A DNA stretch of 64,000 nt, taken from contig JAEZRP010000036.1 of assembly GCA_023444095.1 (NCBI GenBank), positions 186,001-250,000 on the forward strand, in the 5' to 3' direction. The translations under genes and the position numbers were made by a program. The notes under the pieces were generated by a model. That model had not been told where the DNA came from. It worked only from the letters and a program-made list of their open reading frames with translations, and ran no database searches. The stretch is from Bacillota bacterium (GTDB lineage Bacteria; Bacillota; Clostridia; Christensenellales; Aristaeellaceae). The number at the start of each line of letters is the position of its first letter. Position 1 is the stretch's first letter. Shown here piece by piece: positions 33,923 through 42,219 of this stretch.

Positions 33923-33951
33923 TTGTGCAAATAAAAAGAATATGTTACAAT
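33923..33951 (+). promoter_or_regulatory. Promoter of the SH3/C39 gene
   Basis: TTGTGC (33923-33928), 17-base spacer, TACAAT (33946-33951), followed by AAGGAGG at 33971. Confidence 0.6.
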
Positions 33952-33983
33952 ACATATACAATATTGTGACAAGGAGGCGAAAA

Positions 33984-34964
33984 ATGAAGCGATTTACGAC
34001 CTGTTTTCTCGCGATTACATGCCTGTTCCTGCTCATTCGTCCGTTTGAACCCCGCGCCTATGCGTCGAGCTCTTCCCCGACGGCTGGTACGGTCACGACA
34101 TCCGCGGCCCAACTGAACGTCCGCGGCGGACCCTCCACGTCCTACGGCGTCGTCGGAACCCTCGCGAGCGGAAGCGTCGTCACCCTCTACGGCCAGAGCG
34201 GCGGCTGGTGGCGCGTCGGCCTTCCGGGCGGCGAGCGCGGCTATTGCGCCGGGCCCTACATAAAGGAAATCTCGGGCAGTGCGGCTCGCGAGGTCTCGGT
34301 AAGCGCGCTGAACGTGCGGAGCGGACCTTCCGCTTCCTACGCCGTCCGGACGGTTCTGTACCGGGGAACGGTCGTCGTCAGGCTCTCCGCGTTGGGAGAC
34401 TTCGCGAAGATCGTCTATGACGGAAACAGGATCGGATACGCGAGCGCGTCCTGCCTCGCGTCCCCCGGCGGATCGTCGGCCCCGGCGCAGACATACCCGG
34501 CCGTCTCGCTCAGCGTGCCGAGCTACAAGCAGACGGACAGTCGCTGGGCCGCAGCCGAAATCGGCAATTCCGGCAGAACCATCGCAGACATCGGCTGCGC
34601 CACGACGGCGCTCGCCATGACGGAATCCTACCGCACAGGTTCCTCCGTCACGCCGGACGTCATGGAAAGCCGCCTCACCTATTCCTCCGGCGGCTCCCTG
34701 TACTGGCCCGAGAACTATGCGCTGGTCGACAAACTTACGTTCAGCCAGCTCTACCAGAAGCTGAAAGGTGGCGTCCCGGTGATCATCGGCTGCGTAAATT
34801 CCTCCGGCGGCACGCACTTCGTGGTGGTGACGGGATATGCCGGCGGAAGCAAGCTGAGCGCGTCCGGATTCACCATCAACGATCCCGGCTCCAGCTCGCG
34901 CACCACGCTGGCGCAGTTCCTTTCCGCCTATCCCACGCTGTTTCGGAGGCTGTATTACAACTGA
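33984..34964 (+). CDS. Secreted protein with two SH3b domains and a C39-like peptidase domain
   Basis: A 326-residue exported protein. Signal peptide about 1-25 (ending AYASS), then two bacterial SH3 domains (about 35-98 and 103-158) each with an LNVRxGPSxSY start, which bind cell wall. The C-terminal domain (about 170-326) is of the papain-like C39/NlpC type: VPSYKQTDSRWA, a Cys in DIGCATTALAM, His in GGTHFVVVTGY and Asp in INDPGSSSR, a complete Cys-His-Asp triad. The start at 33984 follows AAGGAGG. Its stop directly abuts the stop of the convergent lrgB. It is probably a wall-associated peptidase or peptidoglycan-linked hydrolase. Confidence 0.85.
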   Translation: MKRFTTCFLAITCLFLLIRPFEPRAYASSSSPTAGTVTTSAAQLNVRGGPSTSYGVVGTLASGSVVTLYGQSGGWWRVGLPGGERGYCAGPYIKEISGSAAREVSVSALNVRSGPSASYAVRTVLYRGTVVVRLSALGDFAKIVYDGNRIGYASASCLASPGGSSAPAQTYPAVSLSVPSYKQTDSRWAAAEIGNSGRTIADIGCATTALAMTESYRTGSSVTPDVMESRLTYSSGGSLYWPENYALVDKLTFSQLYQKLKGGVPVIIGCVNSSGGTHFVVVTGYAGGSKLSASGFTINDPGSSSRTTLAQFLSAYPTLFRRLYYN

Positions 34965-35657
34965 TCAGTACGCCTGTGCGAGAAACGACGCGGCGACCGC
35001 GGTCAGGAGCCCGCATACCGTGAGCGCGAGCGAGCTCATCGCGCCCTCCACCTCGCCGATCTCCATTGCCTTTGCCGTCCCGATGGCGTGCGCGGCGGTG
35101 CCGAGCGCCAGCCCCTTCGCGATCGGGTGGCGGATGCGCAGAAGCCGGAACAGGGATTCCGCGATCATGTTCCCGAAAGTTCCCGTCACGATGATCGCCG
35201 CGACCGTGATTGCGACTGTGCCGCCCAGCGCCTCGCTGACGCCCATGCCGATGGCGGTCGTAATGGACTTTGGCAGAAGCGTCGCGAACTGGGAATCGTT
35301 CAGCCCGAACAGTTTCGAGAGGATCAGGACGGAGGCGAAATTCGCGAGCACTCCGGAGACGATCCCGATGAGAAGCGCCCCGGCGTTTTTCCGAAGGAGC
35401 GCCAGCTGCTCGTAGAGCGGCACCGCGAGGCAGATGGTCGCGGGCGTGAGGAGGTACGATATGTACTTCGCGCCGTTATAGTAGCTCTCGTATTCCACGC
35501 CCAACGCCAACAGCAGCCCGATCAGGAGCACCATGCCGATCATGATGGGGTTGAAGACCGTCAGCCGGAACCGCTTTTGCAGGAACTTGCCGATCTCGAA
35601 GGCGACAAGGCTGATGACGACGCCGAAATAGACGGAATCCGTCGCGAAACTCTTCAT
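34965..35657 (-). CDS. lrgB: LrgB-family membrane protein
   Basis: A 230-residue protein with six or seven hydrophobic helices. Family signs: YLLTPATICLAVPLYEQ, given in part; LPKSITTAIGMGVSEALGG, which is the core motif of LrgB/CidB; and AHAIGTAKAMEIGEVEGAMS. The start overlaps the lrgA stop (ATGA). LrgAB was described as an antiholin-like pair controlling murein hydrolases and as a pyruvate transporter in Firmicutes. No lytSR lies next to it. Confidence 0.92.
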   Translation of the reverse strand: MKSFATDSVYFGVVISLVAFEIGKFLQKRFRLTVFNPIMIGMVLLIGLLLALGVEYESYYNGAKYISYLLTPATICLAVPLYEQLALLRKNAGALLIGIVSGVLANFASVLILSKLFGLNDSQFATLLPKSITTAIGMGVSEALGGTVAITVAAIIVTGTFGNMIAESLFRLLRIRHPIAKGLALGTAAHAIGTAKAMEIGEVEGAMSSLALTVCGLLTAVAASFLAQAY

Positions 35658-36016
35658 CGCCCGCTCCTTCTCTCGATCAGCCGCACCGCCGCCTGTGTGG
35701 CGTGCCCCGTCGCCGCGAGCACGACGACGGTCGAGACGACCGTGACCACCGCAAACGGCAGGAGAATGGGCTTCAGCATCCCCCACGTGGTCATGAGCCC
35801 CACGCCGACCGGGATGAACATCAGGGGCATGATTTCGATCAGAAATTTCGCCGCGTCCCGCACCTGTTGGGGCTTCACCACCCCGAACGACAGCGCCGCG
35901 AGCATCATGAAAAGCCCGTACACGCTGGCGGGAATCGAAAAGGGGAGAAGCGCCTTCGCGGCCTCCCCGAAAAAGGAAAAGGCCGCGATGATCAGAAATT
36001 GCCGCACAAGTCTCAT
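35654..36016 (-). CDS. lrgA: LrgA/CidA-family holin-like protein
   Basis: A 120-residue membrane protein with four helices: about 5-22, 28-48, 60-80 and 85-108. Family signs are PASVYGLFMMLAALSF and LIEIMPLMFIPVGVGLM. I chose the ATG at 36016 with GGAG upstream; a TATAAT-like -10 on the minus strand at 36052-36047 makes an upstream ATG at 36040 unlikely. It is cotranscribed with lrgB. Confidence 0.9.
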   Translation of the reverse strand: MRLVRQFLIIAAFSFFGEAAKALLPFSIPASVYGLFMMLAALSFGVVKPQQVRDAAKFLIEIMPLMFIPVGVGLMTTWGMLKPILLPFAVVTVVSTVVVLAATGHATQAAVRLIERRSGR

Positions 36017-36120
36017 TGGTTCACGCTCCAACGTCGTCATGCGGCCATTATAGCAAAGCAGTATGAACTTTTCGTGTATCCCTTGAGTTAAGAACAACCC
36101 GCAAGAATCCCGCGCGCGGG

Positions 36121-36630
36121 CTACTGCCCGAGCAATTCGCCGCGAAGTCGGCGTACGTTCTCCTCGATCGCACGGATCACCGCGCGGAACTCGTCGTCGC
36201 CCTTCCCACTGGGATCGTCGAGTCCCCAGACCTCCCGGCGCTTGCACGGCAGAAACGGGCATGAGACATTGCAGCCCATCGTGACCACGACGTCGACGGG
36301 CGGCAGTTCCTCCAGGAGCTTGGGTCGCTGCGCCTTCTCCATGTCGATCCCCTAGATCTGCTTCATCAGGCGGACGGCGTCGGGATGGATGCGGTCCCTT
36401 TGCTCCGTTCCGGCCGAGTAGCTCTCAAACGCGTCTTTGGCCTGATGCTTCCCGAGCGCCTCTCCCGTGCCCAGCTCCGCGAGCGCGGCCTTCACCGAGG
36501 CCTCAAGCTGCCTGCACTTCGGGCAGCCTGCGCCCAGCACCAAAATCGCCGCGTCCTCCGCCTTTGCGGCATCCGGGTTGCTTGCGCAGCAGGCTTCTTC
36601 GTTGGGTGTCTTTTTTCCAAACAGCGCCAT
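36121..36630 (-). pseudogene. Chimera of a thioredoxin-like gene and arsenate reductase arsC, with in-frame stop
   Basis: Reading from the ATG at 36630 (AGGAGGAG upstream), residues 1-54 match the start of a small redox-active disulfide protein (CC, then LGAGCPKCRQLEASV). At about ELGTG the sequence joins ArsC of the low-molecular-weight phosphatase type, within its EALGKH helix, and continues through FESYSAGTE, INPDAV-like IHPDAVRLMKQI, a TAG at 36354-36352, then GIDMEKAQRPKLLEELPPVD, GCNVSCPFLPC and WGLDDPSGK. Thus the end of the first protein and the catalytic CxxxxxR loop of ArsC are deleted. The stop sits where ArsC normally has Tyr. Arsenate reduction is not expected. The locus probably once encoded permease, thioredoxin and ArsC. 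Confidence 0.82.
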
Positions 36631-36661
36631 ATTATCTCCTCCTGAACTTGATTGATTGTTC

Positions 36662-36718
36662 TTATAGAATCAATCCCTGAATGAGATTGAAGAAATACCC
36701 GATGAGGATGATTCCGAC
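36662..36718 (-). pseudogene. C-terminal remnant of a membrane permease
   Basis: Eighteen codons reading GVGIILIGYFFNLIQGLI before a TAA, 31 bases upstream of the thioredoxin-ArsC chimera. This looks like the last helix of the SO_0444/ArsP-type permeases that precede such thioredoxin genes. The frame is cut off abruptly by a 24-bp inverted repeat at 36720. Confidence 0.45.
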
Positions 36719-36719
36719 G

Positions 36720-36772
36720 CCACGGCAGACAAAGCCCCCGATGCGTTCCATCGGGGGCTTTGTCTGCCGTGG
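36720..36772. repeat. Perfect 24-bp inverted repeat, possible terminator or insertion scar
   Basis: Left arm 36720-36743, five-base loop CGTTC, right arm 36749-36772. The inner part (AAAGCCCCCGATG) looks like a bidirectional terminator stem, while the outer ten bases extend the symmetry beyond what terminators need. It separates the permease remnant from a small zinc-ribbon gene and marks the break point of the arsenic locus. Confidence 0.8.
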
Positions 36773-36825
36773 GGAAGCGGTTGAGGGATGCGGGTATTTC
36801 CCGCGCGCGTGTGGCCGGGAGTCTA

Positions 36826-36963
36826 TTACTCCTCGTCCGCGCAGTGATCGCAGATGCCGTTTCCTCTTTCCGAGCACTCGTCGCACATCGGCGCGCCGCA
36901 CAACCCGCATATGCGCATCGACCTCGCGTCTCCTCTCCTGCCGCACATGGAACATTCTACCAT
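36826..36963 (-). CDS. Small zinc-ribbon protein
   Basis: A 45-residue protein from the ATG at 36963 (GGAGGTG upstream). Four CxxC pairs (CSMC, CGLC, CDEC, CDHC) give two probable zinc sites. It ends in an acidic ADEE. There is no membrane or signal segment. Similar treble-clef mini-proteins exist in Clostridia without known function. The inverted repeat at 36720-36772 lies downstream and may terminate it. Confidence 0.65.
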   Translation of the reverse strand: MVECSMCGRRGDARSMRICGLCGAPMCDECSERGNGICDHCADEE

Positions 36964-37158
36964 ACACCACACCTCCATTGCTGACAGTATGCCCGGTGAC
37001 TCAAATCTTATGTAACGGACATGGAACTGCCCATTCTTTTTTTTGGCCGCCAACGTCGAGACGATTGCCGGCAATACGGCAGGCATACGGGCGCAGATTA
37101 TAAGCCTAAAAGGGCAATTGAACGAGTGACGCCGAACGCGCTTTCATGCGCCGATCGA

Positions 37159-38076
37159 CTACACCTCTTCCTCCATGTCGTCCGGCGCGAGCCCGCCGCG
37201 CATGCCGATATCGAGCTGCATTTTTCCGCCCCGCCGATCATAGGCCTCCCTTTTATGGCGCTCGTGGCGCTCGTTGAGCGCGTGGGTAGCGGAAATGCGC
37301 GCGAACAGCTCGCGGACGATCTGCTCGAGTTCGCCGCCCATCTCATAATTCGCGTCCACGGCGAAGTCCGCGCGGCTGTGGAGCAGCATGTCGTCGGAGA
37401 CGCCCGTGTTCCCCGGCGCGCGCACGGCGACCGAGTACCCGCCGCGCTGCTTGGTCATCTTCATGCACGGCACGTCCGTCAATCCGTCGCCGATGTAGAT
37501 CATGTTTGAGAACGGGATGCGACGTTTGTAGTGCGGGGTGTAGGCGTTCAGGTCGCTGTCGTTGGTCACGTCGAGGATGCCCTTGTTGATCCGGAAGAGG
37601 TACTGGGTCTTCGACGTGTAGTTGACGGCCGTCGCGGGCCACATGGGCCTGTTCTCCTCGTCGTAGCAGAAGGAGGCCGCGAAGATCTCCTTGAACTTGT
37701 CGCCGATGCGCGAGCCCTTGATGATCTCGTAAAGCCCGGAGGAGATGATGTAGTGCTCGACCGAGACGCCGCAGCACAGCCCGATGGCGTTGATCCGGTC
37801 GAACCACGTCTCGACGCCGGGGAAGAACTCGATGTCCTGCCCGAGCGCGGTCAGCTTGTCGCGCGTCAGCTCGAACGTCCCGTGCGCCTTTTTGACCATC
37901 ATGTACATGTACGAGAGGATGCCGTCGGCGCGCTGCGCGAGCGCGAAATCGCGGCAGAGGCCCCAGAATTCTTCGGGATTTGTGCGGATCTCCGGCATGA
38001 AGCCGTATTCCTGCATGTCGCCCGGCGAGAGCGTTTTGTCAAAGTCGTAGATGATGGCGACGATCGGCCCCGTCAT
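37159..38076 (-). CDS. HAD-superfamily hydrolase
   Basis: A 305-residue protein. HAD motif I is DFDKTLSPGDMQ (nucleophile and acid-base Asp, with Thr), motif II the Ser in IISSGLYEI, motif III a Lys near FRINKG, and motif IV IYIGDGLTDVPCM. A large helical cap of about 60 residues lies between motifs I and II (C1-type, as in phosphoserine phosphatase-like members). The acidic C-terminal tail (about 265-305) has no match I recognise. The substrate is unknown; a small phosphorylated metabolite is most likely. Confidence 0.85.
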   Translation of the reverse strand: MTGPIVAIIYDFDKTLSPGDMQEYGFMPEIRTNPEEFWGLCRDFALAQRADGILSYMYMMVKKAHGTFELTRDKLTALGQDIEFFPGVETWFDRINAIGLCCGVSVEHYIISSGLYEIIKGSRIGDKFKEIFAASFCYDEENRPMWPATAVNYTSKTQYLFRINKGILDVTNDSDLNAYTPHYKRRIPFSNMIYIGDGLTDVPCMKMTKQRGGYSVAVRAPGNTGVSDDMLLHSRADFAVDANYEMGGELEQIVRELFARISATHALNERHERHKREAYDRRGGKMQLDIGMRGGLAPDDMEEEV

Positions 38077-38092
38077 ATTCCCTCCTGATGGA

Positions 38093-38129
38093 ACGACCCC
38101 ATTCGCTGCGGAATGGGATCGTCTTTTTT
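38093..38129 (+). terminator. Hairpin with T run, plus-strand oriented
   Basis: A 12-bp stem with one mismatch (38093-38104 with 38111-38122), followed by CTTTTTT on the plus strand. Both flanking genes run on the minus strand, so it would stop plus-strand, antisense transcription; its role is unclear. Confidence 0.4.
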
Positions 38130-38140
38130 CATGCTTTTTG

Positions 38141-39628
38141 TCAAATTGCGTCGCTGGGCGCCTCGGTCGTCGGCTCCAAAGTGGGCTCGGGCGTCGGCGT
38201 CATTTCCGGGGTGGGCGTGATGCGCGCACTCTCGGTCATCGGCGGATTCTCTGAGAACATGATGGCGAGCGTGGCCGGATCGGCGATGCCCGTGGTCTCG
38301 AGCCCCGCGTCCTGCTGGAAGAGCTTCACGGCAGTCTGCGTCTGGGAGCCGAACTTGCCGTCGCGGTCGCCGCTCAGGTAGCCGAGGTCGTAAAGCCGAT
38401 TTTGCAGCGTGAGCACCTTGGAACCCTCGTCTCCCTTGGAGAGCGTGGGGAAGGCGGGCGTCGGACTGGCCTGCGGCTCGGGCGTCGCGGTGACGAGGTT
38501 AATGCGCTCGCCGTTCACGACCGCCGTGAGGCCCACGTCGCTGTTGATGGCCTTGAACTCCGAAAGCGTCTGGGTAATCGACGCCCAGCGCGCCTTGGAA
38601 TCCTCGCTCGTCGCCGTGCCCTCGGCCGCGATCTCGATGGCGTCGTAGGCGATGGCGGAGCCGATGTCCGATTGAATGGCGGAGACCGCATCAAGGAACA
38701 GCTGGTCGTTCACGCTGGGCTCCGCGGGGAGAAGCGCCTGAATGGCCGCCTCGTCCGCGGCGAGCTTCGTGTTGAGGGCGGTATAGCCGCCGGACGCGTA
38801 GACGGCGAGGGCGTCCGTGACGTACGCATCCTCGACGTGCGAATCGAGAAGCGCGATGCCCTGATCGTAGACATCCGGCGTCACGCCGGCGATCTTCGCG
38901 GACGCGCCCTTCTTGAAGTTATTGATGATCTTGGGCGCGATGTAAATGCCGGCCACAAAGAGCACTGCGACTGCGACGAGCGCCGCGACGATCTTGATGA
39001 TCTTCGCGGTGTCGAGGCCCTGCGGTTCGTCGGAGACGTACTCTTCTTCTGGCGCTTCACCCTCCGGCGCCTCTTCGGGGGCGACGTAGGGATCGCCAGG
39101 CGCGAGGTGGCGGCCGCGGCGCGGGCGCTCTTCTCCCGTTTCGAGCCGCTTCACATACTCCTTGACGTCGCTGGAAAGGCCCTGGGGCTTGCGGGCGACG
39201 ATGGGGCGGGACTTGATCTGTGAAAGATCGAAGCCCTCGATGTTTTTCTCCAGATCCTCGGGGTCGATGTCGGCGGGTTCGCCGACCGGCGCGTGCACCT
39301 CGCGGATGGGTTCCTCCTCGGTGCCGACCGCGGCGCGCACGTCCCGACGGATGTCCTCGGGAACGGACGAACCCTCGTAAACCGGGCGATAAGTCGTGCG
39401 CTGGTCGACCGAGCCCTCGGCTTTTCCCTCAAAGTCGCCCGTATAGGTCGTTCGGGTGTACTGGCGGGCCTCAATGACGTCCTTGTACACGCTCTGGCCG
39501 GGAACGATGCGCACCTGCGCCGAGGTGTACGGAACGCCGTCGAAGCGGCTGTCGCCCACCGGAGCGCCACAGTGCCTGCACTTCTTCCAATCCGGGCTTA
39601 TCGTTTTTCCACAGCTGGAACAGAACAT
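38141..39628 (-). CDS. Zinc-ribbon membrane protein with C-terminal peptidoglycan-binding domain
   Basis: A 495-residue protein. N-terminal zinc ribbon (CSSCGKTISPDWKKCRHCGA), then a long charged cytoplasmic region rich in Glu, Pro and Arg (about 30-205), one membrane helix (about 213-236), an extracytoplasmic domain (about 245-390) and a PG_binding_1 repeat (about 400-465: GDEGSKVLTLQNRLYDLGYL, GKFGSQTQTAVKLFQ). The C-terminus is a Pro/Thr-rich tail. The single helix links a cytoplasmic zinc ribbon to a wall-binding domain, a plan seen in many uncharacterised Clostridia proteins. Function unknown. Confidence 0.8.
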   Translation of the reverse strand: MFCSSCGKTISPDWKKCRHCGAPVGDSRFDGVPYTSAQVRIVPGQSVYKDVIEARQYTRTTYTGDFEGKAEGSVDQRTTYRPVYEGSSVPEDIRRDVRAAVGTEEEPIREVHAPVGEPADIDPEDLEKNIEGFDLSQIKSRPIVARKPQGLSSDVKEYVKRLETGEERPRRGRHLAPGDPYVAPEEAPEGEAPEEEYVSDEPQGLDTAKIIKIVAALVAVAVLFVAGIYIAPKIINNFKKGASAKIAGVTPDVYDQGIALLDSHVEDAYVTDALAVYASGGYTALNTKLAADEAAIQALLPAEPSVNDQLFLDAVSAIQSDIGSAIAYDAIEIAAEGTATSEDSKARWASITQTLSEFKAINSDVGLTAVVNGERINLVTATPEPQASPTPAFPTLSKGDEGSKVLTLQNRLYDLGYLSGDRDGKFGSQTQTAVKLFQQDAGLETTGIADPATLAIMFSENPPMTESARITPTPEMTPTPEPTLEPTTEAPSDAI

Positions 39629-39784
39629 GAATGCGATCCTCCCGTCCGAATTTCGGGGCGTATACGGGGATATATATCCACTCTTGATTAATGATAGAAC
39701 GGATGATGAGTGAAGTCAATGATGTGAATATGAAATTAAAGGGACAAATCACAACGGAAAAGCCATGATTGGCGGAAAAGTCAA

Positions 39785-40384
39785 TCAATTGGCCGCGAGA
39801 TTTGCCCATTCACGGGCCGCAAAGCGCGCGGCGCCGTCCGCGGCGTCCGTCAGCTGGGACAGGGAAAGGGGGCCGAGCAGGGGCTCGCCTGCAGAGGCGA
39901 CGCGCTCCCGGTACCACGCGAGCGTCAAGTCGCGCTCCAGCTTTACCTGCTCCGCCGTGACCAGATCGTCGAGTCCGCGCGGTTCGGCGGTGGCGAGAAG
40001 CGGGAAAATGGTTTCCTCTGCCCGCGCCTCGAGATAGAGATTCACGTCCAGAACGCGCATGTCGCGCGCGTAGACGGGATAGGAATGAGATTTCAAAAAG
40101 GGCCGAAGCACCGCGCCGTCCCAATAAAGGTCGACAAGCAGGTGAAGGGCGTACCCGATCTCAAATTCCGCGCGCGCGCCGCGAAAGCGGCGTCCGATCT
40201 CCTCGAGCGGGTCCCCCGCGTCGGACAGGTGTGCCCGCAGGCGGTCCGGGACACTCTTTTCCGGCCTCAGCCATCGGTAGGCATCCGGAGCGACCGAGCC
40301 GAGGTAGAGCGCCCCGGGATCATCCTTGCGCAAAGACGAAAGAAGCCCGTGCGCAACCGCGAGGTGTGCCATCGGGTACGGCAT
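39785..40384 (-). CDS. Zinc-dependent phospholipase C-like protein
   Basis: A 199-residue protein. The N-terminus MPYPMAHLAVAHGLL, LGSVAPDAYRW, and EIGYALHLLVDLYWD supply the spaced His and Asp residues of the zinc-dependent phospholipase C/S1-P1 nuclease fold (helical, metal-binding). No signal peptide, so it would act in the cytoplasm, unlike the secreted clostridial enzymes. It abuts a small membrane-protein gene upstream (1 base). Substrate unknown. Confidence 0.7.
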   Translation of the reverse strand: MPYPMAHLAVAHGLLSSLRKDDPGALYLGSVAPDAYRWLRPEKSVPDRLRAHLSDAGDPLEEIGRRFRGARAEFEIGYALHLLVDLYWDGAVLRPFLKSHSYPVYARDMRVLDVNLYLEARAEETIFPLLATAEPRGLDDLVTAEQVKLERDLTLAWYRERVASAGEPLLGPLSLSQLTDAADGAARFAAREWANLAAN

Positions 40385-40385
40385 G

Positions 40386-40757
40386 TCAGTCCCCCTCCGG
40401 CTCGCCCGTCGCGGCGGGCGTCTCGGTCGAGAGAAGTTCGTCGATGTTCGAAAGCGCGCTCACCGCGTCGCTCGTTGGCGAGGCGGTTACCGCCACGCTC
40501 GAGACGGGCTGGGGCTGGACGGTTGCGGGCATGCTCGACCAGGTGATGAGCCCAAAAAAGCCCCAGACGAAGAGAAGCGTCATCTCGGTCAGCGCGACGA
40601 GCGTCATGAGGATGCGGCCGCGCAGCGGAAACACGAGCGCGCGCCACATGTAAAGGAGCCCGACGGGGGGGAGAAGGAAACACAAAAGGAGCGCCCGGAT
40701 CGCGCGCGCCGAGACGTTGCTCTCGCCTGTTCTGTTCGGATTGCGCGAGCCGGTCAT
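40386..40757 (-). CDS. Small membrane protein, unknown function
   Basis: A 123-residue protein with two hydrophobic helices (about 22-42 and 47-70) and a C-terminal Thr/Ser/Pro-rich tail of about 50 residues, probably outside. The LLCFLLPPVGLLYMWRALVF part is like several short uncharacterised Firmicutes membrane proteins. It lies 1 base after the TSCPD gene's stop and 1 base before the PLC-like gene, so the three form an operon. Confidence 0.65.
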   Translation of the reverse strand: MTGSRNPNRTGESNVSARAIRALLLCFLLPPVGLLYMWRALVFPLRGRILMTLVALTEMTLLFVWGFFGLITWSSMPATVQPQPVSSVAVTASPTSDAVSALSNIDELLSTETPAATGEPEGD

Positions 40758-40758
40758 C

Positions 40759-41013
40759 TCACTTCGTTTCCCTTTGCCCTGTGATTTTTTCGAGCGCGAG
40801 GGCCAGCTGGTCGGGGCAGGAGGTGCCGCCCCTGCACTGGATTCCCTTCAGGCGTCCGATGACTTCGTCGATCTTCATTCCCCTGGCGAGGGAGGCGACC
40901 CCCTGCGCGTTTCCCGTGCAGCCGTTGATGAACCGGACTTTCGTGACGACATCGCCGTCCGTCTCGATTTCGATGGCCGAGGCGCAGGTGCCGTGCGTCT
41001 TATACTTGTACAT
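40759..41013 (-). CDS. TSCPD-domain protein (TIGR03905-like)
   Basis: An 84-residue protein. From the ATG at 41013 it reads MYKYKTHGTCASAIEIE and ends with GIQCRGGTSCPDQLALALE, which is the TSCPD domain marker. Conserved Cys residues at CASA, GCTGN, QCRGG and SCPD suggest metal or iron-sulfur binding. An ATG two codons upstream sits too close to AGGAGG. The same domain occurs at the C-terminus of vitamin B12-dependent ribonucleotide reductases; the stand-alone family has no assigned role. Confidence 0.75.
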   Translation of the reverse strand: MYKYKTHGTCASAIEIETDGDVVTKVRFINGCTGNAQGVASLARGMKIDEVIGRLKGIQCRGGTSCPDQLALALEKITGQRETK

Positions 41014-41153
41014 TTTCATTTCCTCCGGTGGATTCTGTGACATTATACATTCCGGGCGATGGACTGTCAAGTTTTACCCCATGCATATTGAAATCGCGCG
41101 CGTTTGGTTGTATTATGGAAGCGATCATTCATTTTATGAAAGGCGGTATCCCC

Positions 41154-42215
41154 ATGAGCATCACGAAGACTTCCTTCGGACGCCTTCCCTGCGGCGCGGA
41201 GGCCGATCTGTATATACTGAAGAACAAGACCGGCGCGTCGGTCGAGATCACCAACTACGGCGGCATCGTCAAGTCCATTTGCGTTCCCGACAGGGAGGGA
41301 AAGTTCGCGGACGTCGTCCTCGGGTACAATGACGTCTCCGGCTACATCCCGTGCGCGGGCTATCTCGGCGCACTCATCGGACGCGTCGGCAACCGCATCC
41401 AGGCGGGCAACTTCACGCTGAACGGCAAAAATTACCAGCTTGCGAAGAACGAGGGCGGGAAGAACCACCTCCACGGCGGCGACAAGGGCTTCGACAAAAA
41501 GCTCTGGGCGGCGATCCCCCTCGAGGGCATCTGCGAGGACTCGCTGATTCTGAAGCTCGTTTCCGTCGACGGCGACGAGAATTACCCCGGCACGCTCTCC
41601 GTCATGGTGACCTACACCTTCACGGACGAAAACGACCTCATCGTCCACTACGAGGCGGTTTCCGACAAGGACACGCTCTGCAATCTCACGAACCATAGCT
41701 ACTTCAACCTCGCGGGCGAAAAGAGCGGCAAGACCATCCTTGACCACACCATGGAAATCAACGCCGACACCTTCACAGTCGTTGACGACGAGTGCATCCC
41801 GACCGGCGAGATGCGCGACGTGGAGAATACGCCCTTTGACCTCAGGTCGGCCAAGAGGATCGGCGACGGGATCGACGCGGAAGACGAGCAGATGCGATTC
41901 GGCAAGGGCTACGACCACAACTTCAACCTGAATGAAGAGGGCATGCGCTTCGCGGCGCAGCTGCGCGACCCGGAGAGCGGCCGCACCCTGGACGTCCTCA
42001 CGGACATGCCCGCCGTTCAGTTCTACGCGGGCAATATGCTCGAAGGTGCGCACCCCGGAAAATCCGGGCGCGTGTACGGGAAGCGCGAGGGCCTCTGCCT
42101 CGAGACGCAGTTCGCGCCGGATTCGATCAACCACCCCGAATTCCCGGACAGCGTTCTGTACGCGGGCGAGAAGTACGATTTTACCACGGTCTTCATCTTT
42201 GGCGTGGAGGACTGA
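41154..42215 (+). CDS. galM: Aldose 1-epimerase
   Basis: A 353-residue cytoplasmic mutarotase interconverting alpha and beta aldoses. The start at 41154 has AAAGGCGG upstream. Motifs: NYGGIVKSICVPDR, GRVGNRIQAGNF, NEGGKNHLHGG with catalytic-site His, LTNHSYFNL with the second His, GKGYDHNF, and the catalytic Glu in LCLETQFAPDSINHPEFP. It is followed after 4 bases by gltX. Confidence 0.95.
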   Translation: MSITKTSFGRLPCGAEADLYILKNKTGASVEITNYGGIVKSICVPDREGKFADVVLGYNDVSGYIPCAGYLGALIGRVGNRIQAGNFTLNGKNYQLAKNEGGKNHLHGGDKGFDKKLWAAIPLEGICEDSLILKLVSVDGDENYPGTLSVMVTYTFTDENDLIVHYEAVSDKDTLCNLTNHSYFNLAGEKSGKTILDHTMEINADTFTVVDDECIPTGEMRDVENTPFDLRSAKRIGDGIDAEDEQMRFGKGYDHNFNLNEEGMRFAAQLRDPESGRTLDVLTDMPAVQFYAGNMLEGAHPGKSGRVYGKREGLCLETQFAPDSINHPEFPDSVLYAGEKYDFTTVFIFGVED

Positions 42216-42219
42216 CGAC

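Noticed and set aside
36352..36354. Recoding of TAG as an amino acid, together with TAA at 2939-2941
   Set aside because: Other genes use TAG and TAA as normal stops, the two positions would need different residues, and the TAG gene has lost its catalytic loop.
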